The notes beneath the pieces were generated by a model. It had not been told where the DNA came from, did no database searches, and worked only from the letters and a program-made list of their open reading frames with translations. A DNA stretch of 64,000 bases from contig OZ253953.1 in NCBI GenBank assembly GCA_965267335.1, positions 1,178,001-1,242,000 on the forward strand, in the 5' to 3' direction. Shown here in pieces: positions 34,003 to 43,404 of this stretch. This stretch comes from G965267335 sp965267335. Its GTDB lineage: Bacteria; Bacteroidota; Bacteroidia; Cytophagales; JAAEPT01. Each line of letters starts with the position of its first letter. Positions within the stretch are counted from its first letter, which is position 1. The position numbers and the translations under genes were made by a program.

Positions 34003-35880
34003 TTAATACCAAATTTCTGCCTCACGCTTATCATACTTAGGCTTCTCTCTGTTTTTCCTTCGTCTCTTTACTGCTTCCGGAGTTTCTATGTCATTGTTGC
34101 TTCTGTATTTCTTCAGCATTCTTTTTCTATATCTCTCCTTGGCTGCATAGGAATTTCTGATTTTTCCACCTCTGTAGGCTGCGCTTGGATGCATTCCTTT
34201 CTTGACTCTTCTAACAATAATGTCGCCTTGGTAGTTCGCGGCTTCTTTCGATTTTTTACGGATTCGCTTAGCTCTTTTTTGGAGGGTTCTTACTAGGATA
34301 TCACCACTATAGCTTGATACTTCTCGATTTTTCTTCTGACGCATTTTAGCTCTCTTCTCAAGGAAATTGTGCGCGATATCACCCGAATATTTCTGAAGCT
34401 CCTGACTTTTTTCTTTTTGCATCTGAGCTCTTTTTTCGAGGTAGTTGCCTGGAATTCGTCCGGAGTAAGAACTGACTTCAGCATTTTTCTCTTTTCGCAT
34501 TTTGGCTCGATTCTCGAGATAATTGCCAGCGATGTCTCCAGAGTTTTCAGAAATTTCTTTATTCTTTTCTTTTCTCATTTTAGCTCGGTTTTCCAGGTAG
34601 TTCCCTGGTATTCTTCCCTGGTATGAGCTTACCTGAGCGTTTTTCTCCTCACGCATTTTCTCGCGTTTTTCGAGATAATTGCCAGCGATGTCTCCTGAGT
34701 TTTCTGAAATTTCTTTATTCTTGGCTTTGCGCATATTTTCGCGCTGCTCAAGTCCTGTGAGGTTTCCTTGATACCCGGAGGCTTCCTGGCTCTTCTCTTT
34801 CCTCATTTTATCCCGGTTTTCGAGATAGTTACCAGCAATATCACCGGAGTTGGTACTAATTTCCTTATTCTTGGCCTGACGCATTTTATCGCGTTGCTCC
34901 AAACCGGTAAGATTCCCCTGATGACCGGACGCCTCCTGACTTTTGTCCTTACGCATCTTATCTCTGTTTTCGAGATAATTGCCTCCTATATCGCCTGAAT
35001 TAGATGATACTTCCTGGTTTTTCTCTTTTCGAATTTTTTCACGTTGGGCGAGGCCAGTCATATTTCCCTGATGGCCTGAGGCTTCGGCATTTTTATCCTT
35101 CCTTAATTTGTCTCTTTTTTCTAACGTTTTTCCATCACGATCACCTTCACTTGAAGTAGCCTGTTGGCTCTTTTCTTTCCTTAGTTTATCTCTTTGTGCA
35201 AGCCCAGTGAGATTGCCACTATGCCCGGTGGCTTGTTCATTCTTGTCTTTTCGGAGTTTGTCCCTTTTTTCAAGGGTATTACCAGGTCGGTCGCCTTGAT
35301 TGGATGAGGCTTGTTGGTTTTTACTTTTACGCAATTCGTCTCTTTTCTCGAGAGTATTACCATCTGCTTTGCCCTGATAGCTGGAGTTTTGTTGACTTTT
35401 TGAAGCTCTAATTTCATCACGTTTAACAGTCCCTAAATTACCGCTATGTTGATTGGCTCGTTGCTGCGCTTTCTTGTCGATTCCTCGTTTTTGCACAGCA
35501 TTGACTTCTTCGTTTGTACCCTTGGATTTGACTTTTTGGTTGTTGGCTTTCATCTGCCCGCTTGCCAGCTTACTCATTTTCTCTGAGTTTGATTTAGCAT
35601 TTTCTTTGGCAACATCAGCCTGGCTATTGTTTACAGATTCAGTTCCTTTTCCTTTCTTTTTCTTGCCACTGGATTTTAATTCACCTTCTTCTTTTTTGGC
35701 AATTCGTTTAGACGTCTTTTTCTCCTTTTTATGATTTCGTCCCTTTATTGCAGCACCACTTTTATGGTGTTTGTCTTTTTTTTGAGCATAGGAAGGACAG
35801 ACACCTACCAACGTAATTAAGAATACGATAGTAAGGAGACGGAGAAAAGTTTGTGTTATTTGCTTTTTTAAGCTGATAAT
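34003..35880 (-). CDS. Secreted, highly basic tandem-repeat protein
   Basis: I do not recognise the family. After a signal peptide that ends CPSYA before Q, the mature protein is rich in Lys, Arg, Asn, Glu and Ser. Counting from the TTG at 35811, a basic linker occupies residues 11-120. Residues 121-526 are 16 full repeats, eleven of 26 residues and five of 24, on the theme SGDIxGNYLExRxKMRKxKN. A basic tail follows (527-602). No ATG is in frame: an in-frame TAA (the stop of the upstream lipoprotein gene) lies at 35887-35889. To obtain a complete signal peptide, translation would have to start at ATT 35880 or ATC 35877; the first usual start is TTG 35811, which would cut the signal in half. 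The ytxJ ATG follows the stop directly. It may bind polyanions or form a fibre; this is inference. Confidence 0.7.
   Translation of the reverse strand: MISLKKQITQTFLRLLTIVFLITLVGVCPSYAQKKDKHHKSGAAIKGRNHKKEKKTSKRIAKKEEGELKSSGKKKKGKGTESVNNSQADVAKENAKSNSEKMSKLASGQMKANNQKVKSKGTNEEVNAVQKRGIDKKAQQRANQHSGNLGTVKRDEIRASKSQQNSSYQGKADGNTLEKRDELRKSKNQQASSNQGDRPGNTLEKRDKLRKDKNEQATGHSGNLTGLAQRDKLRKEKSQQATSSEGDRDGKTLEKRDKLRKDKNAEASGHQGNMTGLAQREKIRKEKNQEVSSNSGDIGGNYLENRDKMRKDKSQEASGHQGNLTGLEQRDKMRQAKNKEISTNSGDIAGNYLENRDKMRKEKSQEASGYQGNLTGLEQRENMRKAKNKEISENSGDIAGNYLEKREKMREEKNAQVSSYQGRIPGNYLENRAKMRKEKNKEISENSGDIAGNYLENRAKMRKEKNAEVSSYSGRIPGNYLEKRAQMQKEKSQELQKYSGDIAHNFLEKRAKMRQKKNREVSSYSGDILVRTLQKRAKRIRKKSKEAANYQGDIIVRRVKKGMHPSAAYRGGKIRNSYAAKERYRKRMLKKYRSNNDIETPEAVKRRRKNREKPKYDKREAEIWY
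34234..35451 (-). repeat. Coding tandem repeats of 72 and 78 bp
   Basis: Sixteen complete units encode 24 or 26 residues each. In units 3-10, long (type A, GNxLExR) and short (type B, GNLTGLxQR) units alternate, giving four copies of a 50-residue A-B pair; units 11-16 are type A only. Units in the centre are most alike and those at the ends most diverged, as expected if expansion occurred by internal duplication. Confidence 0.9.
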
Positions 35881-35886
35881 AGAGAC

Positions 35887-36141
35887 TTATTCAAGTTTTA
35901 AATTCGTTTTCCTACGAATTTTCTTAGGTGATTTTTTATTGACTAGTCCATTGCCTTTTTTCTTTTTCTTACTGTTTCCAATGGGATTACCATCTTCATC
36001 GAAGAGGCTGAGGTCAGCTGCGGACATCTGGCCATTTCCTGGGCAAGGATAACTTTTACTGCATGAGGTCATCCCCCCTGAACAAATAATTATCAGAGCA
36101 GTAAGTAAGGTCGAGAATATGACTTTTTTCAAAACGTCCAT
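35887..36141 (-). CDS. Small lipoprotein with basic tail
   Basis: An 84-residue protein from the ATG at 36141. The signal peptide MDVLKKVIFSTLLTALIIIC leads to a lipobox-like GMTSC, so the protein is probably lipid-anchored. The mature part contains CPGNGQMSAADLSLFDEDG and then a lysine-rich stretch (NSKKKKKGNG) and a basic end. It is the first gene of a four-gene operon with the repeat protein, ytxJ and an outer membrane protein. The promoter ends only 4 bases before the ATG, so the transcript may be leaderless. Function unknown. Confidence 0.65.
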   Translation of the reverse strand: MDVLKKVIFSTLLTALIIICSGGMTSCSKSYPCPGNGQMSAADLSLFDEDGNPIGNSKKKKKGNGLVNKKSPKKIRRKTNLKLE

Positions 36142-36144
36142 AAG

Positions 36145-36175
36145 CAAAAATACTATTTTAGAATTAGCTATCCAA
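36145..36175 (-). promoter_or_regulatory. Promoter of the lipoprotein/repeat-protein operon
   Basis: On the minus strand, TTG (36175-36173) and TATTTTTG (36152-36145) are separated by 20 bases, a close match to the Bacteroidota consensus. The ATG of the first gene starts at 36141, just after the -7 box. Confidence 0.65.
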
Positions 36176-36235
36176 TTCTATATATATAACTGATTATTAG
36201 ATGTATTAGTGCCAAATTTTCCATAAAATGTCAAA

Positions 36236-38212
36236 TTAGAAAGAACTTAATTTCTCTAATTGACTCTCAAATCGGCTCTTGGCCAGATAGTTATCTTCAA
36301 GGTTTTTACTAAATGGTACGGCTGTATCGAGACTTCCGCAACGCATTATTGGTGCATCTAGCATCTGGAAACAGTTTTCTGCAATCCAAGCGGCAATTTC
36401 GGCACTAATACTACCGGTAATCGAGTCTTCATTGAGTACAATGACCCTGCCGGTTTTTTCGATTGAATTTTTAACAGTGTCCTTGTCCCAGGGTAACAGG
36501 GTCCTTAAGTCCACTATATCAGCAGACAAGTTAAGATTCTCAACGGCTTCCAAAGCCCAATACACCCCCATACCGTAGGTAATGATACTTACGTCATCCC
36601 CTTCTTTTACTAACGAGGCTTTACCTATTTCGGTTGTGTAAAAGTCATTTGGAACTAATTCAGTTTTAGATCGGTAGAGGGCTTTATGCTCAAAATACAT
36701 GACTGGATTAGGGTCCTCGATACTAGCACATATCAACCCCTTTGCATCGATCGGGTTGGATGGATAGACAACCTTAAGACCAGGAGTATGTGTAAACCAG
36801 GCTTCGTTGGATTGAGAATGATAAGGCCCGGCTCCTACACCGGCTCCTGTAGGCATTCTTACGACAACATCAGCTTTTTGTCCCCAACGGTAATGTGATT
36901 TTGCCAGGTTATTTACAATCTGATTGAACCCACAGGTTACGAAATCAGCAAATTGCATTTCAATGACTGACTTCTTTTCCTTTATGCTCATTCCAAGACC
37001 GATACCAATGATAGCCGATTCACAAAGTGGAGTGTTTCTGATTCTCTCCTTTCCAAACTGGTCTACGAAGCCTTCTGTTACTTTGAATACCCCTCCATAT
37101 TCAGCAATATCCTGACCCATGATTACTAACTCATCATGCCTCTCAAGACTTTGTTTCAACCCGTCTGAGAGCGCATCAACAAATCTACGCTCGGTAGTAG
37201 ATTTAGTTTTTGGTTCAATCGCCTTTTGATCAAACGGAAAGTACATATCACCAAGTTCTCGATCTGTATCTGCCTCAGGTAATTCTTCATCATCAGCGAG
37301 CTTTAAAGCTTCATTGATTTCTTTCTGAATTTCTTCGGTTAGTTCTACTATATCGTCTTCTGTAAGGACTTTTTGTTTGAGCAGGTAGTTCTCAAAATTC
37401 TCCAATGGATCTTTCTTTGCCCATTTTTCGAATAACTCTGTAGGGACGTACTTTGTACCGGAAGCCTCTTCATGTCCTCGCATTCGGAATGTGTTAGCTT
37501 CGATAAGGACTGGTTTTGGACTTCTTCTTATTGATGTAGCATGCTTTTTAATCGTAGTATACACCTCCAGGATGTTATTACCATCAACCTGATCGGTTTG
37601 AATGCCGTATGCAGGTCCTTTGTCAGTAAAACTGTTCATTTTATACTGCTCTGATGTCGGAGTTGATAATCCGTAGGCATTATTCTCCACCAGAAAAATG
37701 ACTGGCAGGTTCCACACAGCGGCTACATTCAAGGCTTCGTGGAAGTCCCCCTCACTGGCTCCTCCGTCACCGGTAAATACAAGTGAGACTTTTTTTGATT
37801 CATCTAATTTTTCAGCCAGTGAGATACCATCCGCTACCGCAAGCTGAGGGCCTAGGTGCGAGATCATTCCAACAATGTGATGCTCATTGGACCCAAAGTG
37901 GAAAGAACGGTCGCGTCCCTTTGTGAACCCAGATAATTTTCCTTGAAATTGAGCAAAAAGCCGGTTTAAAGGGATATCTCTCGATGTAAAAACACCTAAA
38001 TTTCTATGCATCGGTAAAATATACTCGTCATCTTTCAGAGCCATTGTAGCTCCAACAGCGATTGCTTCTTGTCCGATACCGGAAAACCACTTGGTTATCT
38101 TGCCTTGCCGCAAAAGCACCAGCATTTTTTCCTCTATAAGTCTGGGTTTAAGCAGTCCTTTATACAGGCTGAGTAAGAGTTTATCAGAATATTTTTTTCT
38201 GTTGAATTTCAT
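36236..38212 (-). CDS. Fused 2-oxoacid dehydrogenase E1 alpha-beta subunit
   Basis: A 658-residue fusion of the E1 alpha and beta chains that decarboxylates 2-oxo acids with thiamine diphosphate. Residues 1-300 are the alpha part, with the ThDP motif GDGGASEGDFHEAL (near 149) and LVENNAYG. Residues 330-658 are the beta part, with the transketolase-like pyrimidine domain and GQDIAEYGGVFKVTEG near 365. This fused layout is common in Bacteroidota and is usually assigned to branched-chain 2-oxoacid (or broad 2-oxoacid) dehydrogenase. The E2 and E3 genes are not adjacent. The acid-specificity is not decided by the sequence. Confidence 0.88.
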   Translation of the reverse strand: MKFNRKKYSDKLLLSLYKGLLKPRLIEEKMLVLLRQGKITKWFSGIGQEAIAVGATMALKDDEYILPMHRNLGVFTSRDIPLNRLFAQFQGKLSGFTKGRDRSFHFGSNEHHIVGMISHLGPQLAVADGISLAEKLDESKKVSLVFTGDGGASEGDFHEALNVAAVWNLPVIFLVENNAYGLSTPTSEQYKMNSFTDKGPAYGIQTDQVDGNNILEVYTTIKKHATSIRRSPKPVLIEANTFRMRGHEEASGTKYVPTELFEKWAKKDPLENFENYLLKQKVLTEDDIVELTEEIQKEINEALKLADDEELPEADTDRELGDMYFPFDQKAIEPKTKSTTERRFVDALSDGLKQSLERHDELVIMGQDIAEYGGVFKVTEGFVDQFGKERIRNTPLCESAIIGIGLGMSIKEKKSVIEMQFADFVTCGFNQIVNNLAKSHYRWGQKADVVVRMPTGAGVGAGPYHSQSNEAWFTHTPGLKVVYPSNPIDAKGLICASIEDPNPVMYFEHKALYRSKTELVPNDFYTTEIGKASLVKEGDDVSIITYGMGVYWALEAVENLNLSADIVDLRTLLPWDKDTVKNSIEKTGRVIVLNEDSITGSISAEIAAWIAENCFQMLDAPIMRCGSLDTAVPFSKNLEDNYLAKSRFESQLEKLSSF

Positions 38213-38358
38213 AAAATCGGCTAACGGGACGAATAAACCACAATTTCCAACTCCTAAGATGGATTATTTCAATTATACTTCCAAGAAAGGGTACCTTACA
38301 TTCGCTTAATTTATTCATTATTATCTGCTAGATTCGCAAAAACAATAAATGATTAGTT

Positions 38359-38838
38359 ATGGGAGTACGGGTAGGTTTTGGCTACGATGTCCATAAATTT
38401 GAAAAAGGAGCAGAGTTTTGGTTAGGTGGAATTAAAATTCCGCATCATCAGGGTACCGTTGGTCATTCCGATGCTGATGTGTTGATTCACGCCATTTGTG
38501 ATGCATTGCTCGGTGCGGCAAATATGCGTGATATTGGCTTTCATTTTTCAGACACTTCGGAAGAATTTAAGGGGATAGATAGTAAGATTTTACTCAAGCG
38601 TGTCGTTGAAATGCTTCATGATTCCGGTTACCAGATAGGAAATATTGATAGTACTGTCTGTCTTCAGCAGCCCAAGCTAAGTCCGCATATTGAAGAAATG
38701 AAACAATGTCTGGCAGATGTTATGGATATTCCCGTAGAGGATGTTTCTGTAAAAGCTACTACTACAGAAAAACTTGGTTTTGTTGGTAAAGAGGAAGGTG
38801 TGGTTGCGCAAGCTGTAGCTCTGATAAACAAAATCTGA
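38359..38838 (+). CDS. ispF: 2-C-methyl-D-erythritol 2,4-cyclodiphosphate synthase
   Basis: A 159-residue enzyme of the MEP isoprenoid pathway. The start RVGFGYDVHKFEKG supplies the zinc ligands D10 and H12 region, the segment GHSDADVLIHAICDALLGAA the third ligand and family signature, and KATTTEKLGFVGKEEG the C-terminal signature. Length is standard. It lies one base upstream of the LtaS-like gene, so the two are probably co-transcribed. Confidence 0.96.
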   Translation: MGVRVGFGYDVHKFEKGAEFWLGGIKIPHHQGTVGHSDADVLIHAICDALLGAANMRDIGFHFSDTSEEFKGIDSKILLKRVVEMLHDSGYQIGNIDSTVCLQQPKLSPHIEEMKQCLADVMDIPVEDVSVKATTTEKLGFVGKEEGVVAQAVALINKI

Positions 38839-38839
38839 C

Positions 38840-41194
38840 ATGAGAGATACATTTGAATCGGTACGGTCAGGGTTTCGTTTGTGTTTGCGAGCACTAAATG
38901 CACTAATGCTGGGCATGATTGTCATTCGAATTGCCTTTCATATTCTGGCGGAATCTCGCCTGGAAATGCCTCAGGATATTATGAGTTTACATTTTCATGG
39001 ACTGGCCGAAGATGTTTTCTATTTACTGATCGTTCTTTTTTTTAGTCTACCGATAGTTCTTTTGTTAGAAAAGTATTCCAAGAAAGCTGCCAATATGTTT
39101 ATGCTGGTATTGGCGTTGCTGGTGCTTTTGATTGAATTTTCTTTGTCTTACTACTTCACCATTAGTTTTCAACCATTGGGGAATGAAATACTATTGTTTT
39201 CAGGAAATGACCTGAGCCAGATTGTAGGTCCTGAAATTTCCAGGGTGCCCTGGCTTATCTGGTCATTGATGGTGGTAGGAATCGGATTAATTATCTGGAG
39301 ATGGTCCAAAAGCTTACCGGAATTCAAAAGATGGAAGGCCACAGCATTCCTGGCTTTTTCGATTATTGCCTTATTGTATCACTTTTCATTTAGGGACTCT
39401 TTTGGTTATACAGATATGGATAAAGGGTTTGCCTGTAATAAAACAGTTTACCTGATTTCTAAGTGTCACAACCGAATTGATGTTTCCTTTCCCGAAGACG
39501 GCTATCCCAATGAAGAACTTGCTATATGGAAAAAGAATTTTCCTGAGTATAGAGATTCTTTATTTCCTTTCATGAAGGAGTGGGATGGAAGAGATGTATT
39601 ATCAGAATACCTGGGAGAGTCCGATAAAAAACCAAATTTGGTTTTCATTGTGGTCGAAAGTTTGAGCCGAACTTTTTCAGGGCCAGATAGTACAGTAAAA
39701 CTTAGTTTTACTCCATTCTTAGATTCTCTGGCGAATCATGGTTTGTATTGGACCAACTGCTATAGCACAGCTGAACGAACTTTTGGTGCGCTGCCATCAA
39801 TTTTTGCCTCAGCACCTGCGGGACAGGAGCGTGGCTTTATAAACTACGGAGATAGAATCCCTCAATTTTTATCTCTACAACATATTTTAAAAAAAGAAGG
39901 CTATTCCAATAAGTTCTTTTTCGCAGGCTGGATAGGCTTTGATCAGATGGAACAATTCTTCAATCGTATGCCCATGGATTTCGTGCTAGATAAAACAAAG
40001 TTTGGTAAGGATTACAAGTTAATGGGTGAGAATGGAGTGAAGAGTTGGGGCTACGGTGATAAAGATCTATTCAATAAGTTCTTTGATCTTGTGGATAGTA
40101 CCGTACAACCAAGATGTGATGTGTTCCTGACCTTAAGTATGCATACTCCTTACGTATCTGGAGATACTAAGGAATACCGAACCAAGTTCAAGAATAGAAT
40201 CAGTCACCTTAGTGATCTAAATCAGGACTATTACAAGAGAAGAGAATCAGAGCTCAGGTCTGTACTCTACACCGATGATGCACTCCGCGATTTTTTCAAT
40301 CGAATGAAAGAATTGCCTGAATATGACAATACAATTTTCATAATTACCGGAGATCATAATATCGGAGTCCCTTTCCAGAAAAGTGAAGAAGACAAGTTCA
40401 AGGTGCCTTTGTTGGTTTATAAGCCGAATATGGCTGTCGGTAGTATGAGTAATAAATTAATCAGCCATCTTGACATTACCCCAATGATTCTCGGTTGGCT
40501 GGAAAAATCGATTGACTTGAATGTTCCGAAGCGAGTACCTTTTTTAGGTAGCGTAGCTGACAGTAATGAAAGAGTACTTTTCTTTCAAGACTTATCAGGA
40601 GATGTTTCTGGAATGTTTGTTAATGGGGAGTTTACGCCTATAAAATCCGGAACCTCCGATTTGGTCAGGTCATATAAAGTGATCAATGAGTATGTCCAGA
40701 GGAATAATGCTCTTTACCCGGGGGACTTATCAAATGAAGTTTTTTCTGGTTTTTTTGATATGGAAAAGCCAAATCCTTTCCTGACTTTCCCAAGTGACAA
40801 TATTGCTTTTAGAGGTCGCCACTCAATGTCGCTGAAACCTGATCATAAGTATAGCGATTCGGTCCAAGTAGACTTACCTCAAGCCTTTCGTTCCGTAGTC
40901 ATTTCAGCTCAGTTCAAATATTACTGTGAGGAAGATGTTAGTCAGAGAAAGAAAATAGAGCTCGTAGTCAATGTATATGACGAAGAAGGCAAAGAGGTCT
41001 ATCGCGATACTGAAAACATTAACTATGATAACATAGACACCGGTCAGTGGTGCGACATCAATACCGGAGAGTCATTTAACCTGGAATCTGCCGGACTGAA
41101 GAAAGGTAATAAATATTCAATCTCAGTCCATTTCGTCACTCATGGATTAGATGCATACCTTGACGATATGAATTTTAGAATAGGCTATTATTAG
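38840..41194 (+). CDS. LtaS-like phosphoglycerol transferase/sulfatase family membrane protein
   Basis: A 784-residue protein with about five N-terminal membrane segments (to near residue 185) and an extracytoplasmic alkaline-phosphatase-fold domain (about 265-570). Family features are the metal-binding glutamate in FIVVESLSRT (near 272), the likely catalytic threonine in CYSTAERTFGALPS, the SMHTPYV segment and TGDHNIGV. Proteins of this group transfer phosphoglycerol or phosphoethanolamine, as in LTA synthase. Residues 640-784 form an extra beta-rich domain that resembles a carbohydrate-binding sandwich. In a Gram-negative host, the acceptor is probably a periplasmic or surface glycan or lipid A-like molecule, not teichoic acid. 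It converges with cysN after 5 bases. Confidence 0.85.
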   Translation: MRDTFESVRSGFRLCLRALNALMLGMIVIRIAFHILAESRLEMPQDIMSLHFHGLAEDVFYLLIVLFFSLPIVLLLEKYSKKAANMFMLVLALLVLLIEFSLSYYFTISFQPLGNEILLFSGNDLSQIVGPEISRVPWLIWSLMVVGIGLIIWRWSKSLPEFKRWKATAFLAFSIIALLYHFSFRDSFGYTDMDKGFACNKTVYLISKCHNRIDVSFPEDGYPNEELAIWKKNFPEYRDSLFPFMKEWDGRDVLSEYLGESDKKPNLVFIVVESLSRTFSGPDSTVKLSFTPFLDSLANHGLYWTNCYSTAERTFGALPSIFASAPAGQERGFINYGDRIPQFLSLQHILKKEGYSNKFFFAGWIGFDQMEQFFNRMPMDFVLDKTKFGKDYKLMGENGVKSWGYGDKDLFNKFFDLVDSTVQPRCDVFLTLSMHTPYVSGDTKEYRTKFKNRISHLSDLNQDYYKRRESELRSVLYTDDALRDFFNRMKELPEYDNTIFIITGDHNIGVPFQKSEEDKFKVPLLVYKPNMAVGSMSNKLISHLDITPMILGWLEKSIDLNVPKRVPFLGSVADSNERVLFFQDLSGDVSGMFVNGEFTPIKSGTSDLVRSYKVINEYVQRNNALYPGDLSNEVFSGFFDMEKPNPFLTFPSDNIAFRGRHSMSLKPDHKYSDSVQVDLPQAFRSVVISAQFKYYCEEDVSQRKKIELVVNVYDEEGKEVYRDTENINYDNIDTGQWCDINTGESFNLESAGLKKGNKYSISVHFVTHGLDAYLDDMNFRIGYY

Positions 41195-41199
41195 ATAAC

Positions 41200-42474
41200 C
41201 TAGTCCAGAATCATACCCGCACCAACAGTTTCGTTGGTAAACTCATCTATGATAATGGCGCTACCCGTATTTCTGTTTTTCTTGTAAGAGTCAAAGAATA
41301 GGGGGCGCGCTGTTTTTACGGTGATTCTACCAATGTCGTTGAGCCCGATGTTCTTATCGTCTTCAATTTTATGGAGGGTATTGATATCTAACTTGTACTT
41401 CACCTCTCGGATCATACATCTGGTTTCATTAGTGGTATGTTTGATCAGATATTTACCTCCTGGAACAATTGCCTTTTCATTGAGCCAGCAGATCATCATA
41501 TCGATATCCTGACCGACTTTTGGCTGATTGTTAGGTTTTGCAATCATATCACCACGGGCGATGTCAATTTCATCTTCCAGGGTCATTGTGACCGACATTG
41601 GAGAGAAAGCCTCTTCAACAGGTGCACCGAAAGCTTCAATGGACTTAACTTTGGTTGTAAATCCTGATGGAAGAGCTACAACTTCGTCACCTGGCTTGAA
41701 TACACCACCTTCAATCATACCTGCGTAGCCACGATAATCATGGTATTCATCGGATTGAGGTCGGATTACCCATTGAACCGGAAGCCTTGAGTCTATGTGG
41801 TTAAGGTCGGAGCCTATCTTAACATTTTCTAATGTATAAAGTAGGGTCGATCCTTTGTACCAATCCATATTTTCAGATTTGTCTACCACGTTGTCTCCGT
41901 GGAGCGCTGATATAGGAATAAATCGAATGTCCGGTATATCCAGTTTCGATGCAAAATCGTTGTACTGCTTCTTAATGTTTTCAAATGTCTCTTCAGCGTA
42001 ATCCACAAGATCCATTTTGTTGATACAGACGACCACGTGCTTGATTTGTAGCAATGAAGCGATAATGGAGTGACGGCAAGTTTGCTCAATAACTCCTTTT
42101 CGCGCATCAACCAAAATGATTGCGAGGTTGGCAGTGGACGCACCCGTCACCATATTTCTTGTATACTGAATGTGGCCTGGAGTATCAGCGATAATAAACT
42201 TTCGTTTTGGTGTAGCAAAGTATCGGTAAGCTACGTCTATCGTGATTCCCTGCTCCCTTTCAGCCTTTAATCCGTCAGTAAGGAGGGCGAGGTTCACGTG
42301 TTCATCACCTTTTTGCTTACTTGACTTTTCTATTGCCTCAAGTTGATCTTCAAAAATTTGCTTGGTGTCGTACATCAATCTTCCGATCAGCGTACTTTTT
42401 CCATCATCAACACTTCCCGCTGTAGTAAAGCGGAGAAGATCCATATTCAAATATCCTGCGTCTATTTCTGACAT
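41200..42474 (-). CDS. cysN: Sulfate adenylyltransferase, GTPase subunit
   Basis: A 424-residue GTPase that drives ATP sulfurylase together with CysD. The G1 loop GSVDDGKST (16-24), DTPGH (near 97) and NKMD (near 152) motifs of translation-factor GTPases are present, with beta-barrel domains behind. The length equals CysN without a fused CysC kinase; the kinase is the separate cysC gene upstream. It is the last gene of the cysC-cysD-cysN operon, with a 15-base gap to cysD. Confidence 0.95.
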   Translation of the reverse strand: MSEIDAGYLNMDLLRFTTAGSVDDGKSTLIGRLMYDTKQIFEDQLEAIEKSSKQKGDEHVNLALLTDGLKAEREQGITIDVAYRYFATPKRKFIIADTPGHIQYTRNMVTGASTANLAIILVDARKGVIEQTCRHSIIASLLQIKHVVVCINKMDLVDYAEETFENIKKQYNDFASKLDIPDIRFIPISALHGDNVVDKSENMDWYKGSTLLYTLENVKIGSDLNHIDSRLPVQWVIRPQSDEYHDYRGYAGMIEGGVFKPGDEVVALPSGFTTKVKSIEAFGAPVEEAFSPMSVTMTLEDEIDIARGDMIAKPNNQPKVGQDIDMMICWLNEKAIVPGGKYLIKHTTNETRCMIREVKYKLDINTLHKIEDDKNIGLNDIGRITVKTARPLFFDSYKKNRNTGSAIIIDEFTNETVGAGMILD

Positions 42475-42489
42475 TGTTGTATTCTTCGT

Positions 42490-43398
42490 TTAGAAGTATC
42501 CTTGTTTTTTTCTTTCTTCCATGGCTGCTTCCGATCTTTTATCATCAGCCCTGTTGCCACGTTCGGTTTGCGTAGATGAAGCCACCTCTTGAATAATTTC
42601 ATCAATAGTGGTTGCACCGGAAAGTACTGCGCCTGTACAGGTCATGTCACCTAATGTTCTGTATCGAACGGTCATTTCCTCATATTTTTCTCCATCCAGG
42701 AGTGTGTTAAATTGGTTCTCAGCCAACAGGACACCATCTCTGTTTACTACCTTTCGTTGATGACTGTAGTATATTGATGGTAGTGAAATGTTTTCTTGTT
42801 TGATATACTGCCAAACATCCATTTCAGTCCAGTTACTGATTGGGAAAATTCTGAATGATTCCCCCATTCCTTTATGTCCGTTGTAAAGGTGCCACAGCTC
42901 CGGGCGTTGGTTTCTTGGGTCCCACTCACCAAATTCATTTCTGTGCGAGAAAAACCGTTCTTTTGCTCTGGCCTTTTCTTCATCTCTACGGCCACCACCG
43001 AAGGCAGCATCGTATTTTCCTTCTTCAAGTTTTTCCAAAAGGGTCACTGACTGTAGGCCATTTCGACTTGGGTTCAGCCCTTTTTCTTCCACTGCGGTTC
43101 CTCTGTCAATTGAATCCTGTACTAATCCAACATCTAATGTTACCCCCAGTTCTTTAACAAGATTGTCCCGATACTCAAGTGACTCCGGAAAGTTATGCCC
43201 GGTATCAACGTGAAGGAACTTAAAAGGAATTTTTGCCGGTGCAAAAGCTTTCTTTGCCAAGTAAGCCATTGTGATGGAATCTTTTCCTCCTGAAAAAAGA
43301 AGTACAGGGTTTTCCATTTGTGCAACAGTCTCACGGAAGATGAATATAGACTCAGCTTCCAGTTGTTTTAAGTGTGTAAGATTGTACGATTGTGACAT
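42490..43398 (-). CDS. cysD: Sulfate adenylyltransferase subunit 2
   Basis: A 302-residue PP-loop enzyme that forms adenosine 5'-phosphosulfate from ATP and sulfate. The PP-loop SGGKDS is at residues 36-41, followed by FLHVDTGHNFPE near 63, GRRDEEKARAKE near 135 and WTEMDVWQYI near 191. The C-terminal RAMEE-like acidic-basic segment typical of CysD is present (AAMEERKKQGYF). It lies 6 bases after cysC and pairs with cysN. Confidence 0.96.
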   Translation of the reverse strand: MSQSYNLTHLKQLEAESIFIFRETVAQMENPVLLFSGGKDSITMAYLAKKAFAPAKIPFKFLHVDTGHNFPESLEYRDNLVKELGVTLDVGLVQDSIDRGTAVEEKGLNPSRNGLQSVTLLEKLEEGKYDAAFGGGRRDEEKARAKERFFSHRNEFGEWDPRNQRPELWHLYNGHKGMGESFRIFPISNWTEMDVWQYIKQENISLPSIYYSHQRKVVNRDGVLLAENQFNTLLDGEKYEEMTVRYRTLGDMTCTGAVLSGATTIDEIIQEVASSTQTERGNRADDKRSEAAMEERKKQGYF

Positions 43399-43404
43399 TA
43401 TTCT

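Noticed and set aside
34768..34998. Hydrophobic plus-strand frames opposite the repeat protein
   Set aside because: They arise because the reverse of Lys/Glu/Asn-rich repeats encodes Leu/Phe/Ile-rich frames.
34234..35451. CRISPR-like or satellite array
   Set aside because: Spaced repetition is explained by in-frame 24/26-residue protein repeats; there are no constant repeats with unique spacers.
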